Counted from the first letter of the stretch, positions 7,660 through 15,142 are shown. The stretch is 19,010 bases of DNA from Spirochaetaceae bacterium (GCA_028818385.1 JAPPNY010000216.1:1-19010); one strand, 5' to 3'. Numbers and translations: made by a program. Notes: a model not told the origin generated them from the sequence alone.

Positions 7660-7947
7660 AAGCCTCAGCAGCCGTTCGCCCCGCCATACGCGCATGACGC
7701 GGACGGCGTCGGAGTCGCGCCTGTATACGATACGGAAGGGCCCGTGAAAGATCTCCCGCAACGCAGGCTGACGGAACTCCGGGACGACTCGGCCCATTTC
7801 GGGATGCTCAGCGAGGCGCTCGACGCGGTCGAGGACTGCCTCCACCAGGCGCACTCCGACTTCACCTGCTCCCTGCCCCGCATACCACGCCGTCAGATCC
7901 TCGAGATCCGCTACCGCGGACTCTACGAACCGGATCTCGGCAGCCAT
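7648..7947 (-). CDS. RelE/ParE-family toxin
   Basis: The 99-residue product fits the ParE/RelE toxin length and pattern: IRFVESAVADLEDLTAWYAGQ at the start, then RLVEAVLDRVERLAEHPEMGRVVPEF, and the characteristic late block LREIFHGPFRIVYRRDSDAVRVMRVWRGERLL. ParE-type members poison DNA gyrase and RelE-type members cut ribosome-bound mRNA; the GRVVPEF and LREIF..PFRIVYR wording favours the ParE-like side. It follows the antitoxin with a gap of six bases, the normal antitoxin-first order, and is presumably co-translated. Its 3' end lies inside the hairpin shared with the convergent hydrolase gene. The length and key motifs are intact, so the gene is probably functional. Confidence 0.9.
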   Translation of the reverse strand: MAAEIRFVESAVADLEDLTAWYAGQGAGEVGVRLVEAVLDRVERLAEHPEMGRVVPEFRQPALREIFHGPFRIVYRRDSDAVRVMRVWRGERLLRLAED

Positions 7948-7953
7948 CCGGGT

Positions 7954-8223
7954 TCAGTCGATACCGAGGCGGGACCTGACCTCCTCGATGGAAACTTCGC
8001 GACCTGCCTCGACGTCGGCGATGCCCTGCACGACCGCCCGCATGAACTCCCGCTCTTCCTCTGCGGCTTCGTATTCGGCGACGGACTGCACGACGGCGAC
8101 GCCGCGCCCGCGGCTGGTCAGCAGCACCGGGCGGCGCGAATCGGCGACCTGCCTGACCACGCGGCCGGGGTTGGTCTTCAGGTCCGTCAACGGGATGATG
8201 TCCCGGGAGAACTTTACGGCCAT
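7954..8223 (-). CDS. Phd/YefM-family antitoxin
   Basis: The 89-residue product begins MAVKFSRDIIPLTDLKTNPGRVVRQV and continues RRPVLLTSRGRGVAVVQSVAEYEAAEEE. This is the Phd/YefM N-terminal fold, which dimerises, binds its own promoter and neutralises the toxin through the flexible C-terminus (AGREVSIEEVRSRLGID). The ATG at 8223 gives the standard family length and N-terminus; the same frame is open far upstream (to 8691), but that stretch opposes the heparinase-like gene and is not credible. A modest AGGTG lies about nine bases before the start. Autoregulation through the 8224-8295 region is likely from family knowledge. Confidence 0.9.
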   Translation of the reverse strand: MAVKFSRDIIPLTDLKTNPGRVVRQVADSRRPVLLTSRGRGVAVVQSVAEYEAAEEEREFMRAVVQGIADVEAGREVSIEEVRSRLGID

Positions 8224-8269
8224 GGCAACCACACCTGATCGCCACAAAGGATAGGAGATCACACGACCA

Positions 8270-11200
8270 ATGAACAGGTCCGTGAACAGGTCCGATAAGG
8301 GCACCGTAACGAACGAGTCCTCGTTCACCTCATGGCGCCCGGAGCAGGGCGAGCTGTGCCTGCCGCTGGACGGCAGGGAGCTGCGGAGCGCCACGACCCT
8401 GACGCTTCCAGTCCGCAGTCCGCGCCAGACCGCGGCCCGCATCGCGCTGGAGCTGCTGGATGCGGAGCGGTCGGTCATCGCCGAGACCACCTTCGCGCTC
8501 GACTGGGAGGGCGAGGACGTCATCCAGCTCTGGCCCGACACGCTGGAACCGCGCTCCGGCGCACCGAACCGCGAGCGGCTGGCCAGAGTCACCCAACTGC
8601 GGCTGCGGCTGCGCACCGCGGGCTGGTGGCCGGCCGAGCTTGGCGTGGGCACGCCGAAGTCGAGCGACCGCCCGCCGGCGTGGCGGGTCAACGAGAGCGA
8701 CGCCGTGATCGAGGCCGGCTGGCACCGCCTCGCCAGCCATCCGTCGCAGTGGTCGGTCGCGGGCGATCCCGAAGGCCCGGCGCCGCTGCTCTACTCACCC
8801 TACGGAGAGCAGACGTTCGACACCGGGACCGGGCTCCACCATGCCGGCAGCGCCCCCTGGCTCAAGTTCGGCTACCCGATGCAGGAGCGGCCGGGCAGCC
8901 TGACCGTGCGGCGCGGCTTCGACCTGGACGTCACCGACGATCGCGAGATCCTGGCCAAGCTGGTCTGGGACCGCGACACGCTGCTGACCGTGACCGCCGC
9001 GGTCGACGACGGACGCACCATCTTCCTGTGCCGGGACCTGGAACCGGACGAGCTCTGGCGCACCATCGGCGCACCGCTTGACGACGCGCGGCGCCTGCAT
9101 CACGTCGACGTGCACATCCGCGAGGTCGCCGGCCGGCGGGTGCAGTTACGAGAGGTCCTGGTCAGCCTGTTCTGGATCCTGCTGCGGCGCGACTCCGATC
9201 TCGACCGGCAGCCGCTCAACCAGGTTGAGGTCCGCCTGGTGCGGGCGCACGACAACCACCCGGACACCGTCCCTACCGCGCGGCGAACCGTTCGCCAGGT
9301 CCCCTACCACGAGCCGTCCGAGTCGGGCACGCCGATCGGCGATCCCCTCCGCGACGGCCTGCCGTTCGGCTTCCTCGTCGGCCGCGACGACCTCCAGGCG
9401 CTCCGGCAACGGGTCGCTTCCGGCCCGGCGGCGGCGCTGTTCGCGCGCATCCGCGCGGAGGCGGACCGGGCGCTCGCCACCGACCTGGTGGACCGCAACT
9501 ACTACGGCACCGCCTACGGGGGCGGCATCGGCCAGCCCAAGGGAGTGCTGGGCGCCGGCATGCGCATGTTCGCGCCCACGGTCGCCCTCACCCACCTCCT
9601 CACCGGCGAGGCGCGCTACGCGGTCGCGGTACGGCGCTGGCTGCTGCGCGCCGCGCACGCCGCCGATTGGCGCGGCGACCACGGCGGCTGCGTGTCGCGG
9701 CCGACCCTCGGCGACCGCCTCCCGTACTGGGACAGCTTCACCGGCTGGTACCCGCGCGGCTTCGCCGGCTACATGAACCATCCCTTCGTGGTCGCCGACG
9801 TCGCCTTCGGGGTGGCGGTGGCGTACGACATGGTCTACCACGCGCTGGACGACCGCGAGCGCGAAACGATCGAGGACGCCTTCGCGCGCCTTGGCGTCTA
9901 CCTGCCGGCCGACAAGCTGCAGCAGCGGCGCGCGTACTACGTGGCGATGAACCAGGGGATCCTGTTCGCCCTGCCGCTGCTGATGATGACGGCGTTCCTG
10001 CGCCGCCGCGATCCGGCCTACGAGCGGCTGTTCGCGTGGACGCAGGACTTCCTGGAGGAGTTTGCGCGCCGCCCGTGGAACGAGGAGGGAGTGTGCGGCG
10101 AGGGGCCGGGCTACGGCGTCAGCACCATGCGGGAGCTGGTGGAGGCGCAGCCGATCATCGCCGCCTGCACCGGCGCGGGCATCGAGGAGATCTTCCCCGG
10201 CTCCGCGCGCAACGTCATGCGCTACATCCAGCACGTGCGCTCCACGTGGGACAGCCCGGTATGGGAGCCTCGCCCGCACTTCCTGGGGCTCTCGGACGGC
10301 AGCGACTACCACTGGGTGTCGGGCGAGGTCTGCGCGTTCTTCGCAGGCACCCTGGGCGACCCGGTCGCCGGGCTGTTCTGGCAGGAGTCGTTCGCGGATT
10401 CGCCCCCGGAGACGCTGACCTGCCTGATCAATCTGCCCGACCGGCCGGCCGCGGCGGAACCCGAGCTTCCGCCCGCGCACGTCTACCGCGACCAGCCGAT
10501 GGCCTTCTTCCGCACCGGCTGGCGGCCCGGCGACACGCTGCTCTGCCTGAACGCCCTCCGCCAGGTGACCGGCCACGGCCACAAGGACCGCGGCAGCATC
10601 ATCTTCGAGTTCGGGGGCGAGGCGCTGGTGCCGGACCCGGGGATGATCGGCTACAGCGACCCCGCCTCCGACCAGTACCACGAGACGTTCTGCCACAGCA
10701 CCGTCACCTTCGGCCAGCGCAGCCAGCTCGGCGGCACCGATTCGTTCCCGGTCCGGGTGGTCGACTTCGCCTCCTCGTCCGGATCCTCCTGCCCCGGCGC
10801 CGACGGCGGCATCGACTGGGCCATATTCGATCTGACCCCGGTCTATGCCGAGGCGGATCGCGTGGTCCGCCACCTGCTGTTCCTGCGGCCGGACGTCTGC
10901 GTGCTCTACGACGAGGTGGAGCTCGCGTCCCCGCTGCCGGTGGAGCGCAACTTCACGCTGCTGGGCGAGCCGGCCGTCGACGGCCAGGCGGTGGTCTCCC
11001 GCACCGAGCGCAACACCCTGCATCTGCTGGCCCTGGGCAGCGAGCCGCAGACCGCGACCGCCAGCGGCTGGGGCACCCACTGGCCGGAGATCCCGGCGTA
11101 CCGCGTGGTTGTCGCCAACGACGCACCGGCGACGCGCTTCCGCGGGCTCACCGTGCTGGCCGCTGCGGGCCGCGACCAGATGCAGCCGCGACTGGACGCG

Positions 11201-11467
11201 ATCGGGGACCGGAACGATCTGCAGGCAGTAAGCGTCACCCGCGGCGAACGGCGCGACCTGATACTGTTCGGCGACGCCCCACGGATCGGTACCGTGAGCT
11301 GCGGCGAGTCCGTGCTGGAGGCCGGCGGCCGAGCTGCCGTGGTGCGGCTTCGGGGCAGTGAGCCAATCGGCTGTGCCGCCCTCGCCTCCACCGGAATGGC
11401 CTGGAATGGCCGTACGCTGTCCGGCAGTGCGCCGGGGCTGCAGGCCGCATTGGTCTCAAGACCATAA
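8270..11467 (+). CDS. Heparinase II/III-like protein, candidate polysaccharide lyase
   Basis: The 1065-residue product has three parts: an N-terminal beta-rich region (about 20-340, carbohydrate-binding-like), an (alpha/alpha)6 toroid (about 360-700) and a C-terminal beta-sandwich of the heparinase II/III type (about 740-1060). The sandwich opens with GHGHKDRGSIIFEFGGEALVPDPG (H769, H771, D773), the family's hallmark H.H.D.GS block, followed by YHETFCHSTVTFGQ. In the toroid, N561 in AMNQG and Y615 in GEGPGYG stand where family members carry active-site Asn and Tyr. Relatives cleave uronic-acid-containing chains by beta-elimination, but many are unassigned. It is longer than typical (about 600-780). 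No signal peptide is present, so a cytoplasmic site is expected. AGGAG lies about 13 bases before the ATG; GTG at 8282 is an alternative start. Confidence 0.87.
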   Translation: MNRSVNRSDKGTVTNESSFTSWRPEQGELCLPLDGRELRSATTLTLPVRSPRQTAARIALELLDAERSVIAETTFALDWEGEDVIQLWPDTLEPRSGAPNRERLARVTQLRLRLRTAGWWPAELGVGTPKSSDRPPAWRVNESDAVIEAGWHRLASHPSQWSVAGDPEGPAPLLYSPYGEQTFDTGTGLHHAGSAPWLKFGYPMQERPGSLTVRRGFDLDVTDDREILAKLVWDRDTLLTVTAAVDDGRTIFLCRDLEPDELWRTIGAPLDDARRLHHVDVHIREVAGRRVQLREVLVSLFWILLRRDSDLDRQPLNQVEVRLVRAHDNHPDTVPTARRTVRQVPYHEPSESGTPIGDPLRDGLPFGFLVGRDDLQALRQRVASGPAAALFARIRAEADRALATDLVDRNYYGTAYGGGIGQPKGVLGAGMRMFAPTVALTHLLTGEARYAVAVRRWLLRAAHAADWRGDHGGCVSRPTLGDRLPYWDSFTGWYPRGFAGYMNHPFVVADVAFGVAVAYDMVYHALDDRERETIEDAFARLGVYLPADKLQQRRAYYVAMNQGILFALPLLMMTAFLRRRDPAYERLFAWTQDFLEEFARRPWNEEGVCGEGPGYGVSTMRELVEAQPIIAACTGAGIEEIFPGSARNVMRYIQHVRSTWDSPVWEPRPHFLGLSDGSDYHWVSGEVCAFFAGTLGDPVAGLFWQESFADSPPETLTCLINLPDRPAAAEPELPPAHVYRDQPMAFFRTGWRPGDTLLCLNALRQVTGHGHKDRGSIIFEFGGEALVPDPGMIGYSDPASDQYHETFCHSTVTFGQRSQLGGTDSFPVRVVDFASSSGSSCPGADGGIDWAIFDLTPVYAEADRVVRHLLFLRPDVCVLYDEVELASPLPVERNFTLLGEPAVDGQAVVSRTERNTLHLLALGSEPQTATASGWGTHWPEIPAYRVVVANDAPATRFRGLTVLAAAGRDQMQPRLDAIGDRNDLQAVSVTRGERRDLILFGDAPRIGTVSCGESVLEAGGRAAVVRLRGSEPIGCAALASTGMAWNGRTLSGSAPGLQAALVSRP
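8271..8294. repeat. Two tandem copies of a 12-bp sequence at a divergent gene start
   Basis: TGAACAGGTCCG occurs twice without a gap, at 8271-8282 and 8283-8294. The copies cover the first codons of the heparinase-like gene, where they encode NRSVNRSD, and lie 48-71 bases upstream of the antitoxin ATG on the other strand. They could be a simple coding duplication or a binding site for the Phd-type antitoxin. Confidence 0.6.
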
Positions 11468-11488
11468 GCCGAGAGGAGTGAATCCCAC

Positions 11489-12619
11489 ATGAAGATCACG
11501 GACATCGAGGCGATGCACATCCGCATCGAGGATCCCAACATCGGCCTGTTCGACGGCTCCTACGACGACTGCGTGATCGTCGTGCGCACGGACGAGGGGC
11601 TTACCGGCATCGGCGAGACCGAATCGCTGCCGGCGGCGATCCAAGCCATCGTGCGGTCGCGCGCGGCGCACAACCACGCCCGCGGGCTGCGCGAGCTGAT
11701 GATCGGCCGGGATCCCACCGACCCGGAGGGGCTCTGGCAACTCATGTACGACGCCACCGACTACGTCGGCCGCCGCGGGCTGATCATGCACGCGATCGGC
11801 GGCATCGACCTGGCGCTGTGGGACATCGCCGGTCAGGCGGCCGGCCGGCCCATCTCGGAACTGCTCGGAGGACGCCGCCGCGAGCGCATCGAGGCGTACG
11901 GGACCATCTACCCCATGGCCCGGGAGGCAGAGGCGGTGCGCGCGCAGGTCGCCGCGGCGCGCGACCTGGGCCTGCGCAACTTCAAGTTCTCGGCCGATCC
12001 GTGGTGGATGGACGACCTGGAAGCCACCGCGCGGCTGCTGCAGGCGGGCCGGGCCGAGGCCGGGCAGGCGGCCAAGCTGATCGTCGACGCCCAGATGGCC
12101 TACCGCACCGCGGAGGAGGGGCTGCGCCTGCTGCCGGTACTGCAAGAAGTCGGCATCTGGTTCCTGGAGGCGCCGCTGCCGCTGGACGACGTTGCCGGCC
12201 ACGCGCGCATGGCCGGCCGCGGCGTGCCGCTCGGCGTGGGCGACTTGGGCCTCACCCACGTGGACGAGTTCATCGAGGCGATGGACCATGGCAAGGCCGA
12301 CATCTGCCAGCCCGACATCACCCAGGTGGGCGGCTTCACCCATATCAGGCGCATCGCCGCCGCCGCGGCCGAGCGCGGCAAGCGGGTGATCACCCACGGC
12401 TACAAGACCAACATTGAGATCGCCGCCAACCTCCACTTCCTGGCCAACCACCGCGACGCCGAAGTGCTGGAGTATTCGACCAGCTCCTCGCCGCTGCGCT
12501 GGCGGACCACCCGGGAGCGCATCCCCATCGACGCCGACGGGACAGTGGCCGTTCCGTCCGTGCCGGGCCTGGGCGTGACTCTCGACTGGGAGTTCGTCGC
12601 CGCCCACCGCTACAACTGA
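11489..12619 (+). CDS. Enolase-superfamily (mandelate racemase/muconate lactonizing type) protein
   Basis: The 376-residue product shows the full enolase-superfamily plan: an N-terminal capping domain, then a (beta/alpha)7-beta barrel. Family positions can be placed. Metal ligands are D200 (IVDAQMAY), E227 (FLEAPL) and, third, D252 (GVGDLGL), where Glu is usual. The general-acid/base dyad is D276 (QPDITQVGG) with H303 (ITHGYKTN), and E328 (EVLEYS) matches the late Glu of mandelate racemase. The KxK motif of strand two reads K166-F-S168. These enzymes abstract a proton next to a carboxylate; with the neighbouring lyase-like gene, a sugar-acid dehydratase yielding a 2-keto-3-deoxy acid is the best guess. 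It follows the heparinase-like gene by 21 bases with an AGGAG site, so the two are probably co-transcribed. Substrate unknown. Confidence 0.9.
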   Translation: MKITDIEAMHIRIEDPNIGLFDGSYDDCVIVVRTDEGLTGIGETESLPAAIQAIVRSRAAHNHARGLRELMIGRDPTDPEGLWQLMYDATDYVGRRGLIMHAIGGIDLALWDIAGQAAGRPISELLGGRRRERIEAYGTIYPMAREAEAVRAQVAAARDLGLRNFKFSADPWWMDDLEATARLLQAGRAEAGQAAKLIVDAQMAYRTAEEGLRLLPVLQEVGIWFLEAPLPLDDVAGHARMAGRGVPLGVGDLGLTHVDEFIEAMDHGKADICQPDITQVGGFTHIRRIAAAAAERGKRVITHGYKTNIEIAANLHFLANHRDAEVLEYSTSSSPLRWRTTRERIPIDADGTVAVPSVPGLGVTLDWEFVAAHRYN

Positions 12620-12645
12620 CGTGGCCACGGACACGACGGGCAGAA

Positions 12646-12662
12646 GCGGCGTCAGGCGCCGC
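12646..12662. terminator. Candidate hairpin after the enolase-superfamily gene
   Basis: GCGGCG (12646-12651) and CGCCGC (12657-12662) form a perfect 6-bp stem around TCAGG. It sits between two convergent genes, the enolase-superfamily gene (stop 12619) and the nucleotidyltransferase (stop 12675). There is no T-run, so intrinsic termination is uncertain. Confidence 0.35.
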
Positions 12663-12674
12663 CGAGCCCTGTAA

Positions 12675-13013
12675 TCAGGATCGGCCGGCGGATCGCAGCC
12701 TCGCTCCGGTACTCGCTTCGTAGATCGGGACCCCCCATCGGTCGATGTGGGCCTTCAGCGGTTCGTAGTCGATCTGCTCGTACGCGTGAACCTCGCACTC
12801 CTGAGGGATGGCGATCTCGTCGAGGTCGAGAGAGAGCCGGCCAAGCCGGTGGCGGTCGACGATCCCGCGAGTGGCCAGATCGATGTCGGATCGTTCGGTT
12901 GCTCTTCCGGTGGCCCGCGAGCCGAACAGGATTACCTGCTCCAGGTCAGGGTAACGTCTGAACACGGTGACGAGATCACGCAGCGTTGCGGCAGGGAGTT
13001 CGACTTTGTTCAC
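12675..13013 (-). CDS. MNT-type nucleotidyltransferase domain protein
   Basis: The 112-residue product contains the minimal nucleotidyltransferase signature: GSRATG (31-36) followed by RSDIDL with D43 and D45, the metal-binding pair. A third carboxylate is expected one strand later; in IPQECEVHAYEQI this position appears to be E74 rather than Asp. The end, LKAHIDRWGVPIYE, matches the usual C-terminus of such proteins. Small MNT proteins of this kind often act as antitoxins that adenylylate a HEPN toxin encoded beside them. No HEPN gene is visible here on either side. Translation starts at GTG 13013, preceded by AGGAGG about ten bases upstream; an in-frame stop lies two codons above, which fixes the start. 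Confidence 0.83.
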   Translation of the reverse strand: MNKVELPAATLRDLVTVFRRYPDLEQVILFGSRATGRATERSDIDLATRGIVDRHRLGRLSLDLDEIAIPQECEVHAYEQIDYEPLKAHIDRWGVPIYEASTGARLRSAGRS

Positions 13014-13148
13014 GACTCACCCACCTCCTGTTCAGCAATCAATCTCCTCCTCGGGCATGTCCACTCGGCTTGCAGAGTGCCTCGATGCAGCTTGCTTGTC
13101 CAACTCCGCGAAGTCTCGCGCATGGCGCGGCCGGATCCGCTGGGCGGT
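13014..13148 (-). other. Intergenic stretch between GNAT and nucleotidyltransferase genes
   Basis: These 135 bases separate two minus-strand genes. The only clear element is the AGGAGG ribosome-binding site of the nucleotidyltransferase. In the GNAT frame the stretch stays open after the GNAT stop for about 40 codons and ends in MPEEEIDC-stop. Another frame has a 37-codon ATG ORF whose TGA overlaps the nucleotidyltransferase GTG. Neither resembles a known family, and neither has a good ribosome-binding site, so I call no gene. Confidence 0.4.
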
Positions 13149-14264
13149 TCAGCCCGGTCCGGACCTCAGAGACGCGACGCGCTCCGCCTGCCAGGGCTTC
13201 CGCTCGCCGTAGAACGAATCCCGCGGCTTGCTCGGGGCCGCCGGCGTCGCCACCTCGCGAATCATGATCAGCAGGTCGCTGAACGCGCCGCCCAAACGCA
13301 GCCGCCGTGGCCACCGGACGCCCTCGACGAAGCCGGCCGATTCGGCCAAGCCGCGCTGCTCGTCGTCCTCGGCGGCGACCCTCAGGGCCAACTGGCCGAT
13401 GCCGAGCGCAGCGGCGCGCTCGGCGGCGGCATCAAGCAGGTCTGCCGCACGGTCGAAGTGCGCGCGGCCGATGCGAAAGCTCAACTCAGCCACGTGCTGC
13501 TCGCAGAAGGTGTCGGTCCTCCGGAACGCGACCGCGCCCACCACGCGGGAGTCGCTTGCCTCCAGGACCAGGAACGCACCGTTGCCCCACACTCCGGTGT
13601 CGTCCTCGATCGCGCGCATCACCCGGATGAAGTGACTCTCGTACCGCGTGTCCCGGAACGACTCCGATAGCGGATCTTTGAGCAGCCAGGCGGGATCGGG
13701 GTGGTTGTACAGGACGCACAGCCGCGCCAGGTCGCCCCAGTGCGCGTCGCGGATGGTCGTCGAACCGGCGTCGAACCACCAGCGGTCGAAGTCTCCAGCC
13801 CCCGGAGCCAGGAAGCGCATGCCGTCGCCGACGTGGTAGCGGAACCCGTGGCTCTCGTACAGGTGGCCGGCCACGGGGTTGGCCGTACACAGGTAGAGCG
13901 CCCGCCCTCCCTGCGCGGTGAAGTGGTCGACGAGGGCTCCCACCAGCGCCGAGCCGACGCCGCGGCGCCGGAAGCGCTCCTCGGTCGAGACGAACTCCAG
14001 CGCGCCGACGTCGCGGGTGTCCGCCGGCGCGTAGTAGCACATGGTGCCTGCGACCTCGCCGTCGATGCGGCCGATGAAGTACGGCGCGTGCATCCAGCGG
14101 TTGAGCCGGCCCTCCATCAGGTCCTCGCGGATCAGCGGCCACGAGCGGAGCCGTTCCCAGCCGCCGGAGCGGTCGCGGGAGCGATCGAACGGCGGCTCGG
14201 CGATCTCGATGGCCAGCGTGCTTCCGTCGCGCAACGGCACTTCGTGGGCGGGGGAACGGCTCAT
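13149..14264 (-). CDS. Tandem GNAT acetyltransferase-like protein
   Basis: Starting from the ATG at 14264 the product has 371 residues. The first GNAT fold (about 1-165) includes YFIGRIDGEVAGTMCYYAPAD, LEFVSTEERFRRRGVGSAL with the acetyl-CoA-binding R/Q-x-x-G-x-G/A loop at 99-106, and ALYLCTANPVAGHLYESHGFRYH. The second half (about 170-345) repeats the fold less clearly (AFLVLEASDSRVVGAVAFRR; LGIGQLALRVAAEDDEQRGLAESAGFVEG) and lacks an obvious glycine loop, so it is probably structural or substrate-binding. These enzymes transfer an acetyl group to an amine on a small molecule, peptide or antibiotic; the target is unknown. The frame is open to 14378, but the extra 38 residues look non-coding and overlap a possible promoter, so I prefer 14264. 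No clear ribosome-binding site precedes it. Confidence 0.83.
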   Translation of the reverse strand: MSRSPAHEVPLRDGSTLAIEIAEPPFDRSRDRSGGWERLRSWPLIREDLMEGRLNRWMHAPYFIGRIDGEVAGTMCYYAPADTRDVGALEFVSTEERFRRRGVGSALVGALVDHFTAQGGRALYLCTANPVAGHLYESHGFRYHVGDGMRFLAPGAGDFDRWWFDAGSTTIRDAHWGDLARLCVLYNHPDPAWLLKDPLSESFRDTRYESHFIRVMRAIEDDTGVWGNGAFLVLEASDSRVVGAVAFRRTDTFCEQHVAELSFRIGRAHFDRAADLLDAAAERAAALGIGQLALRVAAEDDEQRGLAESAGFVEGVRWPRRLRLGGAFSDLLIMIREVATPAAPSKPRDSFYGERKPWQAERVASLRSGPG

Positions 14265-14295
14265 GCGGATGAAGATGCCGGATTCGGTCGCCGCG

Positions 14296-14303
14296 GGTAT
14301 ACT
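14296..14303. promoter_or_regulatory. Possible -10 region shared by divergent genes
   Basis: The palindrome GTATAC (14297-14302) gives TATACT on the plus strand and TATACC on the minus strand. It lies 32 bases upstream of the GNAT ATG and about 100 bases upstream of the YchF-like ATG. A weak minus-strand -35 (TTGTCG at 14321-14326) is 19 bases away; no good plus-strand -35 was seen. This is a pattern-level suggestion only. Confidence 0.25.
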
Positions 14304-14403
14304 CCGGCCTCCGGCGAGACCGACAACTATCCCGGTGGCACCCCAGCACGGCGGTTCACCACCGGGTCTCCGCCGCAAACCAGGGACAGAGAATCCGAAG
14401 ACG

Positions 14404-15093
14404 ATGAAGATCCATGTACAGGGAGCCGATCTGCGAGGACGGTTCCAGCTCCGCGACGCTCTCGTTGACGCGCTGGCCGAGCGCTACCGGTCGGCCAGGC
14501 GCGTCTACTTCTCCGCCAGCTTCGAGCAGGAACGGCGCCACGGCTCCGACTGCTTCATGATCACCGCCGACGAGCTGCTGGACTGGATGCTCGAAGACAC
14601 CGAGATCCTGGAGCGCAACCTGCACGCCGATCCGGCTCGTGACGGCCTGCTGAGCCGCGCCCTGGCCGTCCTCGAAGAGGAGCGGCCGCTGAACGGGGAG
14701 CCGTTCGCCGGCGACGAGATCCGGTACCTGCGCGGGCTCAACCTCTCGACCCTCAGGCCCGGCGTGGTGATCGACGGTCCGCCACCGGAAGAGGCGCTGC
14801 ACCGCCACGTCCGCGCCCTGCACCGGGCGCTCGGCCGCCTGTTCTTCTACACGGCCGGCAGAACCGAGGCGCGCGTGTGGGACGTGAGCGGCGGCGCGGC
14901 GATCGACGAAGCTGCCGGTCAGATCCACAGCGACCTGGAACGTGGCTTCATCCGGGCCGAGGTGTTCAACGTCGGCGAGCTCGACCGGTTCCGCACTCCT
15001 CAGGAGGCGAAGACCATGGGCCTGCTGCGCGTGGTGGACCGCGGCTACCGTATCGCCGCCGGTGACGTGATCGACGTCAAGTTCAACGTGTAG
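14404..15093 (+). CDS. Shortened YchF/OLA1-like protein with degenerate GTPase domain and DUF933/TGS C-terminus
   Basis: The 229-residue product ends with an unmistakable YchF C-terminus: FFYTAGRTEARVWDV, AGQIHSDLERGFIRAEVFN, EAKTMGLLRVVDRGYRIAAGDVIDVKFNV (about 147-229, the TGS/DUF933 domain). Before it, DTEILERNL...LEEERPL...LRGLNLSTLRPGVVID (65-124) matches the helical domain of YchF. The start, MKIHVQGADLRGRFQLRDAL, lines up with the family's P-loop start (G-x4-GKST-LFNAL), but GKS has become GRF. The switch regions and about 80 residues of the G domain are gone; YchF is normally about 363 residues. Normal YchF binds ATP/GTP and associates with ribosomes. This protein should not hydrolyse nucleotides and may act through its TGS domain. 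The ribosome-binding site is weak; upstream frame extension overlaps the GNAT gene and is rejected. Confidence 0.82.
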   Translation: MKIHVQGADLRGRFQLRDALVDALAERYRSARRVYFSASFEQERRHGSDCFMITADELLDWMLEDTEILERNLHADPARDGLLSRALAVLEEERPLNGEPFAGDEIRYLRGLNLSTLRPGVVIDGPPPEEALHRHVRALHRALGRLFFYTAGRTEARVWDVSGGAAIDEAAGQIHSDLERGFIRAEVFNVGELDRFRTPQEAKTMGLLRVVDRGYRIAAGDVIDVKFNV

Positions 15094-15142
15094 AGGCGTT
15101 GCGCAATCCGGACGGCCTGTTCGGCGGGGTGTTCGACGGGAT

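Noticed and set aside
7954..8691. A 245-codon minus-strand frame extending the antitoxin
   Set aside because: The N-terminal 156 codons lie opposite the heparinase-like gene and have no family resemblance; the Phd/YefM N-terminus begins exactly at the ATG at 8223.
9146..11080. Long minus-strand frame of 644 codons opposite the heparinase-like gene
   Set aside because: It is a product of high G+C third-position bias: low-complexity Ala/Val/Arg/Gly sequence with no motif, while the plus strand encodes a clear family.
13014..13148. A HEPN partner or antitoxin gene beside the nucleotidyltransferase
   Set aside because: The short open stretches lack the HEPN Rx4-6H motif and sensible length.
14265..14378. 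An upstream start for the GNAT gene adding 38 residues
   Set aside because: The extra sequence is Gly/Arg/Pro-rich without fold features and overlaps a possible promoter; the ATG at 14264 gives a normal GNAT N-terminus.
14041..14403. An upstream extension of the YchF-like frame
   Set aside because: It overlaps the opposite-strand GNAT gene. The ATG at 14404 gives a protein start that aligns with the YchF P-loop start.
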